A stretch of DNA of 64,000 nt from Paenibacillus sp. FSL R7-0337 (GCF_037969875.1 NZ_CP150218.1:6510001-6574000), one strand, 5' to 3'. Positions 52,187 through 61,056 are shown, numbered from the stretch's first letter. The notes: generated from the sequence alone by a model not told the origin. Translations and numbers: made by a program.

Positions 52187-52289
52187 GCTGCATATGGGAC
52201 AAAGGTGACATGGAATCCGGATGAAATTGGTATTTTCACCAAAGCGTCAGAATATCTTACATTGTCGCAAGAAATACCTGACATAAGCA

Positions 52290-52318
52290 TTGACGATGTT
52301 AGGTATGCGATTTATAAT
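52290..52318 (+). promoter_or_regulatory. glnA promoter
   Basis: TTGACG at 52290-52295, a 17-base spacer and a perfect TATAAT at 52313-52318, about 80 bases before glnA. No clean GlnR/TnrA box (TGTNA-N7-TNACA) could be found by eye near it. Confidence 0.7.
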
Positions 52319-52397
52319 GACGACAGCAAAAAAATAAAAACAAGAACATTTGATACGATGAGCGGCCTAATGTTCGGAATCTGGGGAGGAATTAAGC

Positions 52398-53822
52398 ATG
52401 TCGGTTGAAAAAGTATTGCAGACGATCAAGGAAAACAATATCGAGTGGGTGGATTTCCGGTTTGTAGATTTGGGTGGACGTGCTCACCACATCTCTTTGC
52501 CAGCATCCGCAGTTGAAGAAGAAACCTTTGTAAATGGAGTAGCATTCGATGGTTCTTCCATTACCGGCTTCCGGGGGATTGAAGAGTCGGATATGGTAAT
52601 GATGCCTGATCCAAGCACCACTTACATTGACCCGTTCACTGCTCATCCTACGCTGAACATTATGTGCGACATCTTCACACCTGATGGCGAACGTTATGAG
52701 CGCGACCCGCGCGGTATCGCAGTGAAGGCTGAAGAATTCCTGCAGTCCAGCGGTGTAGGTACAGCAGCATTCTTCGCACCTGAATCCGAATTCTTCATCT
52801 TCGACGATGTACGTTACGAGAGCGGAATGAATACTTCCTCCTTCTACGTGGATTCCGAGGAAGCAGCATGGAACACTGGCCGCAAGGAAGAAGGCGGCAA
52901 CATGGCCTTCAAGGTTGGCGTGAAGGGCGGATACGTGCCTGTAGCTCCAGTGGATTCCCAGCAGGATATCCGCAGTGAAATGTGCCGTTTGCTTGGTGAA
53001 GCCGGCCTCGAAATCGAGCGTCATCACCACGAAGTAGCAACAGCAGGCCAAGCGGAAATCAACTTCCGTTTCGACACCCTGAAGAAAACAGCTGATAATC
53101 TCCTCACTTACAAATACATTGTGCAGAACACTGCACGTCAATACGGCAAGGTAGCCACCTTCATGCCAAAACCGCTGTTCGGTGATAACGGTAGCGGAAT
53201 GCACGTTCACCAATCGATTTTCAACGGCGATGCTCCATTGTTCTACGAAAAAGGCGCATATGCCAACCTGAGTGAAATGGCGCTGCACTACATCGGCGGT
53301 ATCCTGTATCATGCTCCTGCATTGATCGCGCTGACGAATCCAAGCACCAACTCGTTCAAACGTCTGGTTCCTGGCTATGAAGCACCAGTCAACCTGGTCT
53401 ACTCCAAGGGTAACCGTTCCGCTGCTGTCCGTATCCCGGTTGCTGCTGTGACACCTAAGGGCTGTCGCATCGAATTCCGTACACCGGACTCCACTGCTAA
53501 CCCTTACCTGGCCTTCTCCGCTATGCTGATGGCTGGTTTGGACGGAATTAAGAAGAAGATCAACCCTGAAGAAATGGGTTATGGTCCGCTGGACAAGAAC
53601 ATCTACGAATTGTCTGATGCAGACAAAGAGAAGATCCGCAGCGTTCCAGGTTCCCTGGACGAAGCACTGGATGCACTGGAGGCTGACTTCGAATTCCTGA
53701 CTGAGGGCGGCGTATTCACCAAGGACTTCATCGATAACTATATCGCCCTGAAGCGTTCCGAAGCTCAAGCTGTTGCTATCCGCGTTCATCCGCATGAATA
53801 CTCCCTGTACTTCGACGTATAA
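52398..53822 (+). CDS. glnA: Glutamine synthetase type I, beta-like
   Basis: A 474-residue glutamine synthetase. Active-site motifs are 'FDGSSITGF', 'FFAPESEFFIF', 'HHHEVATAGQAEINF', 'NGSGMHVHQS' and 'NPSTNSFKRLVPGYEAPVNLVYS'. It is about 30 residues longer than the Bacillus alpha form and has the 25-residue insert near 142-168 ('SSFYVDSEEAAWNTG', 'EEGGN') and the Tyr403 loop ('KNIYELS') seen in the beta form, where the Tyr is the adenylylation site. Codon use is strongly biased toward high expression. There is no glnR next to it. GGGGAGGAATTAAGC precedes the ATG. Confidence 0.95.
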   Translation: MSVEKVLQTIKENNIEWVDFRFVDLGGRAHHISLPASAVEEETFVNGVAFDGSSITGFRGIEESDMVMMPDPSTTYIDPFTAHPTLNIMCDIFTPDGERYERDPRGIAVKAEEFLQSSGVGTAAFFAPESEFFIFDDVRYESGMNTSSFYVDSEEAAWNTGRKEEGGNMAFKVGVKGGYVPVAPVDSQQDIRSEMCRLLGEAGLEIERHHHEVATAGQAEINFRFDTLKKTADNLLTYKYIVQNTARQYGKVATFMPKPLFGDNGSGMHVHQSIFNGDAPLFYEKGAYANLSEMALHYIGGILYHAPALIALTNPSTNSFKRLVPGYEAPVNLVYSKGNRSAAVRIPVAAVTPKGCRIEFRTPDSTANPYLAFSAMLMAGLDGIKKKINPEEMGYGPLDKNIYELSDADKEKIRSVPGSLDEALDALEADFEFLTEGGVFTKDFIDNYIALKRSEAQAVAIRVHPHEYSLYFDV

Positions 53823-53859
53823 GATAAGCTAGTCTAATGTGAATATAGTAGGTTAGAAG

Positions 53860-53892
53860 GGCCCCTGGAATCATTGATTCTGGGGGCTTTTT
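53860..53892 (+). terminator. Intrinsic terminator after glnA
   Basis: GCCCCTGGAATCA pairs with TGATTCTGGGGGC and is followed by TTTTT. The second 51-bp array starts about 90 bases later. Confidence 0.88.
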
Positions 53893-53979
53893 GCGTGTGG
53901 CAATTTCGTGCTGGAGGGTGAGGTGAAAAGTGAATAGTGAATAGTGAAAAGTGAAAGGTGGAAGGTGAAAGGAGAAAGG

Positions 53980-54440
53980 TGAAAGGGATAAATCCCTCTA
54001 ATTTAGGTGGGAGTTGGCTAGAAGTTGAGAAAAAAGGGATAAATCCCTTTGATTTAGCTGAAAGTTGGCAAATGGGTGAAATGAAAGGGATAAATCCCTC
54101 AGATTCAGCGAAAAGTTGGTTGGAAGCTAAAATAAAAGGGATAATTCCCTCTGTTGGTGCTGCTGCTCATTAAACTGATTGGGAGTAATGATGAAGAGCA
54201 TTAGTGCACCTGAATTCGGCGAATGGTGGGAAAATGGGCTAAATGAAGAGCATTAGTGCACCTGAATTCGGCGAATGGTGGGAAAACGAGCTAAATGAAG
54301 AGCACAAGTGCACCTGAATCTGGCAAAAGTGGGCAAACGAGCTAAATGAAGAGCACAAGTGCACCTGAATTCGGCAATATTGGGCAAATGAGCTGAATGT
54401 GGGGCATTGGTGCACCTGAATTCAGTGAATATTTGCTAGT
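53980..54440 (+). repeat. 51/52-bp tandem repeat array 2, two palindrome types
   Basis: Nine units. The first four (palindromes at 53984, 54035, 54086 and 54137, period 51) carry AGGGATAAATCCCT; the fourth is altered to GGGATAATTCCC. The next five (54193, 54245, 54297, 54348, 54399, period 51-52) carry GCATTAGTGC, GCACAAGTGC or GCATTGGTGC followed by ACCTGAATTCGG. The order matches array 1: AGGGAT type first, GCATTAGTGC type second. A run of short GTGAAAAG-like repeats precedes it (53930-53975). Confidence 0.9.
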
Positions 54441-54615
54441 TGAGTAAAGGTGGAAGCTCATTTGCACTTGTTACAAATAGCTTTATATTGCGGTTTCGTA
54501 AAGTTTCGTTACCAAAATAGTATTATTGTAATAAAGTTACAATTACATATGATGCTTTGAGCTTTGGAGTATAAATTTTGCACATTCATCTCTGCTCATA
54601 AGTCACAAATAACGC

Positions 54616-54664
54616 TTTACAAAGGGAAATAACGGTGTGATAATGAAACCGAAACCGATTTCGG
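54616..54664 (+). promoter_or_regulatory. Promoter and LacI-type operator before the GH94 gene
   Basis: TTTACA at 54616-54621, a 17-base spacer and GATAAT at 54639-54644 form a promoter. CCGAAACCGATTTCGG at 54649-54664 is a 6+4+6 palindrome over the expected transcript start, the usual shape and place of a LacI-family operator. Confidence 0.6.
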
Positions 54665-54770
54665 AAAGCGGTATCGGGAATTGGGGTTATGTGTTATTGC
54701 AATTATGTGGTTGAGCAATTATGTGGTCATACACAAACAAGAAGAGATCTGCTGTCAGGGAACAGGGAGG

Positions 54771-57527
54771 ATGAATGTATTGAAGGATCAATCAAAGGTG
54801 TCAAGAACAGGCTGGAGCTTTACCGGGAATAACGGGGATTTTCGGCTGGAACAGCCGGACCGTAGCAGCTTTTTATATTTTCCGCTAGTTAATGAAGGGG
54901 GCATGATGTCCTCGGTCAGTCCTAAGCTGCATGGTCAGGCCACCTCGGGCCATAATACCTTTCTGACACCGCCGATCTCGGTGGAGGATCTGCATAATTC
55001 CCGCGCCTCGCGCAATTTCTGGGTATACATTGAAGGCAAAGGCGCCTGGTCGGCTGCGGGCAATTCTGCACGGCAGAATGCGTCATTCTATAGCGAAGCG
55101 GCAGATGAATCCTTGCTGGAGGCAGGACTTCTGTGGCATCGGGTGACGCGGGAGAGTAAGGAGCTGGGGCTGAGAGCGGAGATCACAAGCTTCGTACCCT
55201 GCGGCAGCGACAAGGTTGAGCTGATGAAGGTGGTACTTACGAACAGCGGTACAGAGGTGCTTACGCTGACACCTACTGCAGCTATTCCGCTATATGCGCG
55301 CTCTGCGGACGATCTGCGCGATCACCGGCATGTGACTTCGCTGCTGAACCGGATTTATACTTCGGCTTATGGCGTAGAGGTGCAGCCTGCCCTGTCCTTC
55401 GACGAACGCGGCCATCGGGTGAATCATACTTCGTACGGGGTATTCGGGGCTGGAGAGGGTGGAGCGCTGCCAACCGGATTATTCCCTGTCCAGGAGGAAT
55501 TCATCGGCGAGGGCGGAAGTCTGGACTGGCCGGAAGCGGTCGTGAACAATCTGGCGCCGCCGATTGGCGAAGACGGAGGAGTGCCTTGGGAAGGTTATGA
55601 GGCGTTGGGGGGACTGCGGTTCGCCGCGATTACTCTGGAGCCGGGTCAGAGCCATTCTTATGTCGTAGTCATGGCGATTGACAATGATAGAATTGATGTG
55701 CAGGCGCTGATGGCCAAATATGGCTCGGCTGCGGCTTTTGACGCATTGCTTGAAGAGAATAAGCGCTTCTGGGCGGATAAAGTCAATACGGTAGAATTCC
55801 ATACCGGAGATCATGCTGCTGACGAATGGATGAAATGGGTGACGCTGCAGCCGGTGCTGCGCAGACTATACGGCAACTCGTTCCTGCCTTACCACGATTA
55901 TGGCAGAGGGGGACGCGGCTGGCGCGATCTCTGGCAGGATTGCCTGGCTCTATTGATCATGGAACCTGCGGATGTGCGCAGCCTGCTGCTGAACAACTAT
56001 GCCGGAGTTCGAATTGACGGCAGCAATGCGACGATCATCGGGCAGCAGCCGGGCGAATTCATTGCCGACCGTAACAATATTCCACGGGTCTGGATGGATC
56101 ATGGCGCGTGGCCGTTCCTGACTACCATGCTATACCTGGATCAGAGCGGGGATCTGGACTTCCTGCTGCAGGAGCAGACCTACTTCCGTGATACCTTCAT
56201 GAACCGCTGTAAAGACCGCGATGCCTCCTGGGAGCCGGGGGCAGGAAGCAGTCTGCGGACAACTGCGGGCGAAGAATATACAGGTACTATTCTGGAGCAT
56301 ATCCTGCTGCAGAATCTGGTTCCTTTCTTCAATGTGGGTGAGCATAACAATATCCTGCTGGAAGGAGCAGACTGGAACGATGGCCTCGATATGGCTGCAC
56401 AGCGGGGCGAAAGTGTTACTTTCACAGCCTTCTATGCCAGCAACCTGCTGGATCTGTCCAAGCTGCTGATTACCCTGAAAGAACGGACGGGCGGAGATAC
56501 GCTGGAGCTGGCCGAAGAGATGGTGCTGCTGCTTGACTCGCTCGGCCAAGCTGTCGATTATGAATCGGTGACGGCCAAGCATGAGCTGCTCAGCCGCTTC
56601 TATGCTGCTGCGCCGAATAAGGTGAGCGGAGTAAGAGCTGTGCTGAAGCTTGAAGAGGTTGCAGCAGATCTCGCCCGTAAGGCGGAATGGATCTTCGATC
56701 ACCTGCGCCGCAATGAATGGGTAGAGAGCGGATATGGCGACGGCTGGTTCAACGGTTATTATAATAATGACGGTGAACGTGTAGAAGGGGAATGGGCTGA
56801 TAGCACACGGATGACGCTTACCGGACAGGTCTTCCCGCTCCTCGGCCACGCGGCTGCTCCAGAGCAGATTCCTGCGATCATCTCTGCGGTAGAGCGCAAT
56901 CTGTACGATGAGAAAATCGGCTACCGTCTGAACAGCAACTTCGGCGGAATTCAGCAGAATCTGGGCCGGGCGTTCGGCTTCGCCTTCGGACACAAGGAGA
57001 ACGGAGCGATGTTCAGCCACATGACCGTTATGTACGGCAATGCGCTATATAAGCGCGGATACGTCAAAGAAGGCCGTAAGGTGCTGAATTCGCTGTATAA
57101 CCTGAGTGCTAACTTCGAGGTCAGCCGGATGTATCCCGGAATTCCGGAATATATCAACGAGCAGGGCAGAGGAATGTACACGTATCTGACAGGCTCGGCA
57201 AGCTGGCTGCTCCTGACGATGGTGACTGAAGTATTTGGCGTCAAAGGCAAGCTCGGTGACCTGTTGCTGCAGCCGAAGCTGGTGAAAGAACAGTTTGACG
57301 GCAATAAGAGCGCCTCGATCAAAACTATCTTTGCCGGACGTGAGCTGAAAGTCGTCTATACGGCTTCTGGAAGCACGGAGTACGGAGAGTATCAAATACA
57401 CGCAGTCCGCTTGAACGGGGCTGAGGTAACGCTTCAGCGCGGCTCAGAGGGCGCTGTGATTCCACGCAGCCTGCTGACAGAACTGGCTGAAGGAGAAATT
57501 CATCTGCTGGAGGTAGAACTGGCCTAA
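54771..57527 (+). CDS. GH94-family glycoside phosphorylase
   Basis: About 918 residues. It is laid out like cellobiose/chitobiose phosphorylases: an N-terminal beta-sandwich (about 1-330), a linker helix, an (alpha/alpha)6 barrel (about 360-820) and a C-terminal jelly-roll part. The barrel has 'YHDYGRGGRGWRDLWQD' and 'EGADWNDGLDMA', the latter with the catalytic acid Asp; 'GEWADSTRMTLTGQVFPLLG' and 'MFSHMTVMYGNAL' are further family elements. It should cleave a beta-linked disaccharide or oligosaccharide with phosphate. ATG 54771 directly abuts GGGAGG; TTG 54780 has a better 9-base spacer and may be the real start. An operator-like palindrome upstream suggests sugar control. Confidence 0.88.
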   Translation: MNVLKDQSKVSRTGWSFTGNNGDFRLEQPDRSSFLYFPLVNEGGMMSSVSPKLHGQATSGHNTFLTPPISVEDLHNSRASRNFWVYIEGKGAWSAAGNSARQNASFYSEAADESLLEAGLLWHRVTRESKELGLRAEITSFVPCGSDKVELMKVVLTNSGTEVLTLTPTAAIPLYARSADDLRDHRHVTSLLNRIYTSAYGVEVQPALSFDERGHRVNHTSYGVFGAGEGGALPTGLFPVQEEFIGEGGSLDWPEAVVNNLAPPIGEDGGVPWEGYEALGGLRFAAITLEPGQSHSYVVVMAIDNDRIDVQALMAKYGSAAAFDALLEENKRFWADKVNTVEFHTGDHAADEWMKWVTLQPVLRRLYGNSFLPYHDYGRGGRGWRDLWQDCLALLIMEPADVRSLLLNNYAGVRIDGSNATIIGQQPGEFIADRNNIPRVWMDHGAWPFLTTMLYLDQSGDLDFLLQEQTYFRDTFMNRCKDRDASWEPGAGSSLRTTAGEEYTGTILEHILLQNLVPFFNVGEHNNILLEGADWNDGLDMAAQRGESVTFTAFYASNLLDLSKLLITLKERTGGDTLELAEEMVLLLDSLGQAVDYESVTAKHELLSRFYAAAPNKVSGVRAVLKLEEVAADLARKAEWIFDHLRRNEWVESGYGDGWFNGYYNNDGERVEGEWADSTRMTLTGQVFPLLGHAAAPEQIPAIISAVERNLYDEKIGYRLNSNFGGIQQNLGRAFGFAFGHKENGAMFSHMTVMYGNALYKRGYVKEGRKVLNSLYNLSANFEVSRMYPGIPEYINEQGRGMYTYLTGSASWLLLTMVTEVFGVKGKLGDLLLQPKLVKEQFDGNKSASIKTIFAGRELKVVYTASGSTEYGEYQIHAVRLNGAEVTLQRGSEGAVIPRSLLTELAEGEIHLLEVELA

Positions 57528-57550
57528 GCCGGAGCTGCTGAAATCTATCG

Positions 57551-57584
57551 CCTGCTCTGACGGTCCGCGCAGAGCAGGCTTTTC
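57551..57584 (+). terminator. Intrinsic terminator after the GH94 gene
   Basis: GCCTGCTCTG pairs perfectly with CAGAGCAGGC around ACGGTCCGCG and is followed by TTTT. Confidence 0.85.
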
Positions 57585-57671
57585 AATATCCAAATATACC
57601 GTATAGAATGGACTTGGAAATGCTATGATAGGATGTGCTGTGTCCAACCAGGACAGAAAGGAAAGAGATCA

Positions 57672-58556
57672 ATGACACGTATACTATCCAACGGAGTACT
57701 GACAGTAGAGATCGCTGATGTGGGAGCTTACGGGGGGACCCGTTTTGACTGGACGGGATTTATTACAGGAGTGAAGCTGGAGCAGGGCGGACATACCTTT
57801 TGCGTTCCGGAAAGTCTGGTGCCCGGGCAGGGTACGGGAGGCATAGGCCTCTGCAATGAATTTGGCATTTCCCGGGCAATTGGCTATGAGGATGCTGCTG
57901 CAGGGGAATGGTTCCCCAAATTCGGTATCGGACTACTGCAGAAGCAGAGCGATGAGCCCTATTCATTCATTGGAGAGTATCCGCTTAAGCCATTCCCGAT
58001 TAGTGAGGAGTGGAGCGGACAATCGGTTACATACACTGTGCAGCCGCTGGAATGCCGGGGCTACAGTATGCGGTTGGTCAAGACGCTGAAGCTGGAAGGG
58101 AACCGGCTGGACATTTCCTACAGGGTAGAGAATACAGGGACTGAAGTGCTGCGGATTGAAGAGTATATTCATAATTTTGTCGGTATTGATGGGGCACCCG
58201 TAGGGACGGATTATGAGCTTAGGCTGCCGGGAACGCCGAAGATCGTGGACGCGGAATCGGCGTATACGGAGAATTTGCTCTGCATAGACGGGAATAGCCT
58301 GACTTGGGCCGGGGAAACGGACCGCCAATTCTATTGCAGACTCGAAGGCTGGGAGCAGGCGGAGGCAGATTATTACTGGGAGCTGATCCATAAGCCTACT
58401 GGTGCCTGCATCAGAGAGAGCGGAGATTTCGCTGCTGAGCGGATTGCGCTGTGGGGAGACAAGCATGTAATTTCACCCGAGGTTTTTGCTGACATCACTA
58501 TTTTACCGCGTCACAGCAAGGTGTGGAGCCGCAGCTACCTGTTTTCGGTCTCCTGA
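57672..58556 (+). CDS. Aldose-epimerase-like protein
   Basis: A 294-residue beta-rich protein from ATG 57672 (AAAGGAAAGAG upstream). 'DWTGFITGVKLEQGGHTFCVPES', 'GLCNEFG' and the central 'RLVKTLKLEGNRLDISYRVENTG' match galactose-mutarotase-like carbohydrate-binding folds; the last is the standard mutarotase strand pair. A clear catalytic His pair was not identified. It lies behind the GH94 phosphorylase but has its own transcript, so a role with the sugar released by that enzyme is only suggested. Confidence 0.72.
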   Translation: MTRILSNGVLTVEIADVGAYGGTRFDWTGFITGVKLEQGGHTFCVPESLVPGQGTGGIGLCNEFGISRAIGYEDAAAGEWFPKFGIGLLQKQSDEPYSFIGEYPLKPFPISEEWSGQSVTYTVQPLECRGYSMRLVKTLKLEGNRLDISYRVENTGTEVLRIEEYIHNFVGIDGAPVGTDYELRLPGTPKIVDAESAYTENLLCIDGNSLTWAGETDRQFYCRLEGWEQAEADYYWELIHKPTGACIRESGDFAAERIALWGDKHVISPEVFADITILPRHSKVWSRSYLFSVS

Positions 58557-58665
58557 ATGCGGTCTAGCTTACCTCATATGTGAATAATTATACTTGCTGG
58601 TGTTTATCGTTATCTGCTATCATAGCGATATCCATATTCATAGGAGAGAAAGGGTGGGAGTTATT

Positions 58666-59754
58666 TTGAGCAAGAGAGCATACAATTTTAATGCCGGTCC
58701 GGCAGCATTGCCGCTGGCAGTATTGGAACGTGCACAGGCGGAGTTCGTTGAATTCCGGGAGAGCGGAATGTCCATTATGGAGATGTCGCACCGTGGGGCG
58801 ATATACGAATCCGTGCATAATGAAGCTCAGGAACGCCTGCTTTCGCTCCTCGGCAATCCGCAGGGCTACAAGGTATTGTTCATCCAGGGCGGAGCAAGCA
58901 CACAGTTCGCCATGGTTCCGCTGAACCTTATCGCTGAAGGCCAGGTTGGCAGCTATGTCATGACAGGAAGCTGGGCGGACAAAGCCCTGAAGGAAGCCAA
59001 GCTGACAGGCGGCGGGCATGTAGCCGCATCCTCGGCAGATAAGAAATTCCTGGCTATTCCCGAGCTAAGCAGCATCAAGGCTGCGGACAATGCGGCTTAC
59101 CTGCACATCACCTCAAATGAGACGATTGAAGGCACGCAGTATGCACAGTATCCTGATGCCGGTAACATTCCGCTGGTTGCTGATATGTCCAGTGATATTC
59201 TAAGCCGCGACTTCGATGTGAACCAATTCGGCCTGATCTATGCCGGTGCACAGAAGAATCTCGGACCGTCGGGCGTCACCGTAGTGATAGCCAAGGAAGA
59301 GCTGATTTCCAGTTCTCCGGCGAATATTCCAACGATTCTGCGGTATGATACTCATTACAAGAACAACTCTCTCTACAATACGCCGCCATCCTTCTCTGTA
59401 TATATGGTTAACGAAGTGTTAAAATGGATTGAGGAACAGGGCGGGCTTGCCGGCACTGAAGCCAAGAACCGTGACAAAGCAGGTCTCCTGTATGATTATA
59501 TCGACGGCAGCGGCGGCTTTTACCGCGGAGTTGCGGAAGAAGGCAGCCGTTCCATCATGAATGTAACGTTCCGGATGCAATCGGAGGAGCTGGAGAAGCA
59601 GTTCATCAAAGCTTCCGAAGCGGAAGGCTTTGTCGGCCTCAAGGGACACCGCAGCGTAGGCGGCTTACGGGCTTCGATCTACAACGCCGTCCCACATGAG
59701 AGCGTGAAGGCGCTGGCTGATTTCATGAAGCATTTCCAGCAAACCCAAGGGTAA
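58666..59754 (+). CDS. serC: Phosphoserine aminotransferase
   Basis: A 362-residue PLP enzyme of normal length from TTG 58666, with GGTGGGAG upstream. It begins 'SKRAYNFNAGPAALP', and has 'EMSHRGAIYESVHNEA', 'FIQGGASTQFAMVPLNL', 'DMSSDILSR' and the PLP-Lys motif 'YAGAQKNLGPSGVTVVI'. It converts 3-phosphohydroxypyruvate to phosphoserine in serine synthesis. A hairpin and the second 75-bp element follow. Confidence 0.95.
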   Translation: MSKRAYNFNAGPAALPLAVLERAQAEFVEFRESGMSIMEMSHRGAIYESVHNEAQERLLSLLGNPQGYKVLFIQGGASTQFAMVPLNLIAEGQVGSYVMTGSWADKALKEAKLTGGGHVAASSADKKFLAIPELSSIKAADNAAYLHITSNETIEGTQYAQYPDAGNIPLVADMSSDILSRDFDVNQFGLIYAGAQKNLGPSGVTVVIAKEELISSSPANIPTILRYDTHYKNNSLYNTPPSFSVYMVNEVLKWIEEQGGLAGTEAKNRDKAGLLYDYIDGSGGFYRGVAEEGSRSIMNVTFRMQSEELEKQFIKASEAEGFVGLKGHRSVGGLRASIYNAVPHESVKALADFMKHFQQTQG

Positions 59755-59770
59755 TCTAAGAACGTTCCTG

Positions 59771-59792
59771 ACCTTCCGCCTGGCAGCGGAAG
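59771..59792 (+). terminator. Hairpin after serC
   Basis: CCTTCCGC pairs with GCGGAAGG around CTGGCA, followed by TTTATAT. The 75-bp element begins at once. Confidence 0.6.
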
Positions 59793-59793
59793 G

Positions 59794-59869
59794 TTTATAT
59801 GTTTTGGGGTCCCCGCAAAGTACCTGAGTCATCACCCTACGCTAAAGCCCCACTTTGTGGGGTTATTTT
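59794..59869 (+). repeat. 75-bp GGGGTCCCC element, copy 2
   Basis: Aligned with 39990-40064 over its whole length; it differs by two T-to-C changes, one added C and one A-to-G change. The last change extends the final hairpin to CCCCAC/GTGGGG. It lies between the serC hairpin and trmL. Confidence 0.85.
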
Positions 59870-60003
59870 GCCCATAGCCAGAATCACCTGAGCCCGGCCT
59901 GTACCTGCAAGCAGCAAGAATACATCACAGGGACAAGGAAGGCGCTGCGGGTACATACTCCGCCGCAGTCCTTAAGACCCTACAGAGAGGAAGCATTCGA
60001 CTT

Positions 60004-60468
60004 ATGGCATTACACATTGTGCTGGTGGAACCGGAAATTCCGGCGAATACCGGCAATATCGCCCGTACTTGTGCGGCGACAGGTACTCATCTCCACCTCG
60101 TACACCCGCTGGGTTTCCGCACAGATGATGCTACGCTGAAGCGTGCCGGACTCGATTATTGGCATGCGGTGAATATTGAATATCATAATTCCTTCAGTGA
60201 AGTATTGGAGAAGTATCAGGAAGGGCGGTTCTTCTACGCGACCACCAAGGCCAAGAAGCGCTATAGTGATTTCGCCTTCCGGGATGGAGATTTCTTCGTG
60301 TTCGGGAAAGAAACCAAGGGCTTGCCGGCTGAGATCCTGGAGGCTGGTCAGGAAACGGCGATGCGGATGCCGATGAGTGAGGCGGTCAGATCGCTTAATT
60401 TGTCCAATTCAGCAGCAATTGTGGTCTATGAAGCGCTCCGGCAACTGGATTTCCCACAACTTTTCTAA
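60004..60468 (+). CDS. trmL: tRNA (cytidine(34)-2'-O)-methyltransferase TrmL
   Basis: A 154-residue SPOUT methyltransferase. 'HIVLVEPEIPANTGNIARTCAATGTHLHLVHPLGF' is the family start; the knotted C-terminal part has 'VFGKETKGLPAEIL' and 'IPMS'-equivalent 'MPMSEAVRSLNLSNSAAIVVYEALRQ'. It methylates the ribose at the wobble base of tRNA-Leu. AGAGAGGAAG precedes the ATG. Confidence 0.96.
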   Translation: MALHIVLVEPEIPANTGNIARTCAATGTHLHLVHPLGFRTDDATLKRAGLDYWHAVNIEYHNSFSEVLEKYQEGRFFYATTKAKKRYSDFAFRDGDFFVFGKETKGLPAEILEAGQETAMRMPMSEAVRSLNLSNSAAIVVYEALRQLDFPQLF

Positions 60469-60626
60469 AAGTTGACATCATTTTTTATTTTTTTCAGCAG
60501 GATTCGACATTTTAGTAACGAAATAGTTGATTAGTGCCGAAGAAAGTAATAGGGTACGTGAACTTGGAAGTCAGAAATGGAATGGCACTACTAATCATAA
60601 GTTGAACAGGAGAGTGTAAGTTAGAT

Positions 60627-60881
60627 ATGAAACCTGCTGGCGTTGTACGTAAAGTAGATCAGCTGGGTAGAATTGTTCTGCCTAAGTCTCTGCGTAAAAG
60701 GTATCAAATGAATGAAGGTGATCCTGTAGAAATTCTCGTTCAGGGCGACCATATTATTCTGGAGCGTTACCGTCCGAAGTGTGTCTTCTGCGGATCTATG
60801 GAAGGCGTAAGCGAATATAAAGACCGTTACATTTGTTCAAGCTGCCTTACTGAGATGACCCAACTGCCAAAACACGCGTAA
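60627..60881 (+). CDS. AbrB-family transition regulator with Cys4 tail
   Basis: An 84-residue protein. Residues 1-47 are a SpoVT-AbrB DNA-binding domain ('GVVRKVDQLGRIVLPKSLRKRYQMNEGDPVEILV'). Residues 48-84 replace the AbrB multimerisation domain with a Cys4 knuckle: Cys52-x2-Cys55 and Cys70-x2-Cys73 ('PKCVFCG' and 'YICSSC'), probably a zinc ribbon. GGAGAG precedes the ATG at a long spacing. An 11-bp inverted repeat that includes the stop codon follows (60875-60885 with 60916-60926). It is likely a growth-phase regulator. Confidence 0.9.
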   Translation: MKPAGVVRKVDQLGRIVLPKSLRKRYQMNEGDPVEILVQGDHIILERYRPKCVFCGSMEGVSEYKDRYICSSCLTEMTQLPKHA

Positions 60882-60926
60882 GCGTAGAGCGCATCAATTA
60901 TCTACATAGGGTAAAACGCTTACGCG
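60875..60926 (+). repeat. 11-bp inverted repeat at the 3' end of the AbrB gene
   Basis: CGCGTAAGCGT (contains the stop codon) and ACGCTTACGCG are exact inverse copies with a 30-base loop. No T tract follows, so it is not a standard terminator. Confidence 0.6.
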
Positions 60927-60985
60927 GCGTCTTATAACATGGATGCTGGTTGGACTCGGCTTCAGTGAATAGTGAAGAACACAAA

Positions 60986-61020
60986 AAGAGCGCCGCACAT
61001 CAGTGCGGTGCTCCTTTTTG
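60986..61020. terminator. Bidirectional terminator
   Basis: GAGCGCCGCAC pairs with GTGCGGTGCTC around ATCA; five A precede and five T follow, so it can serve both the AbrB transcript and the minus-strand small gene. Confidence 0.85.
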
Positions 61021-61056
61021 TGGTATACGTCCGGCAGATTGTTTGCGGAGGGCGGG

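Noticed and set aside
52130..52408. 92-codon frame before glnA
   Set aside because: It spans the aroF terminator and the glnA promoter and lacks a ribosome site; its text matches no family.
52392..53795. 467-codon minus-strand frame opposite glnA
   Set aside because: Antisense shadow of a highly biased gene.
53958..54173. 71-codon plus-strand frame across repeat array 2
   Set aside because: Same cause as in array 1; no ribosome site, and the text follows the repeat.
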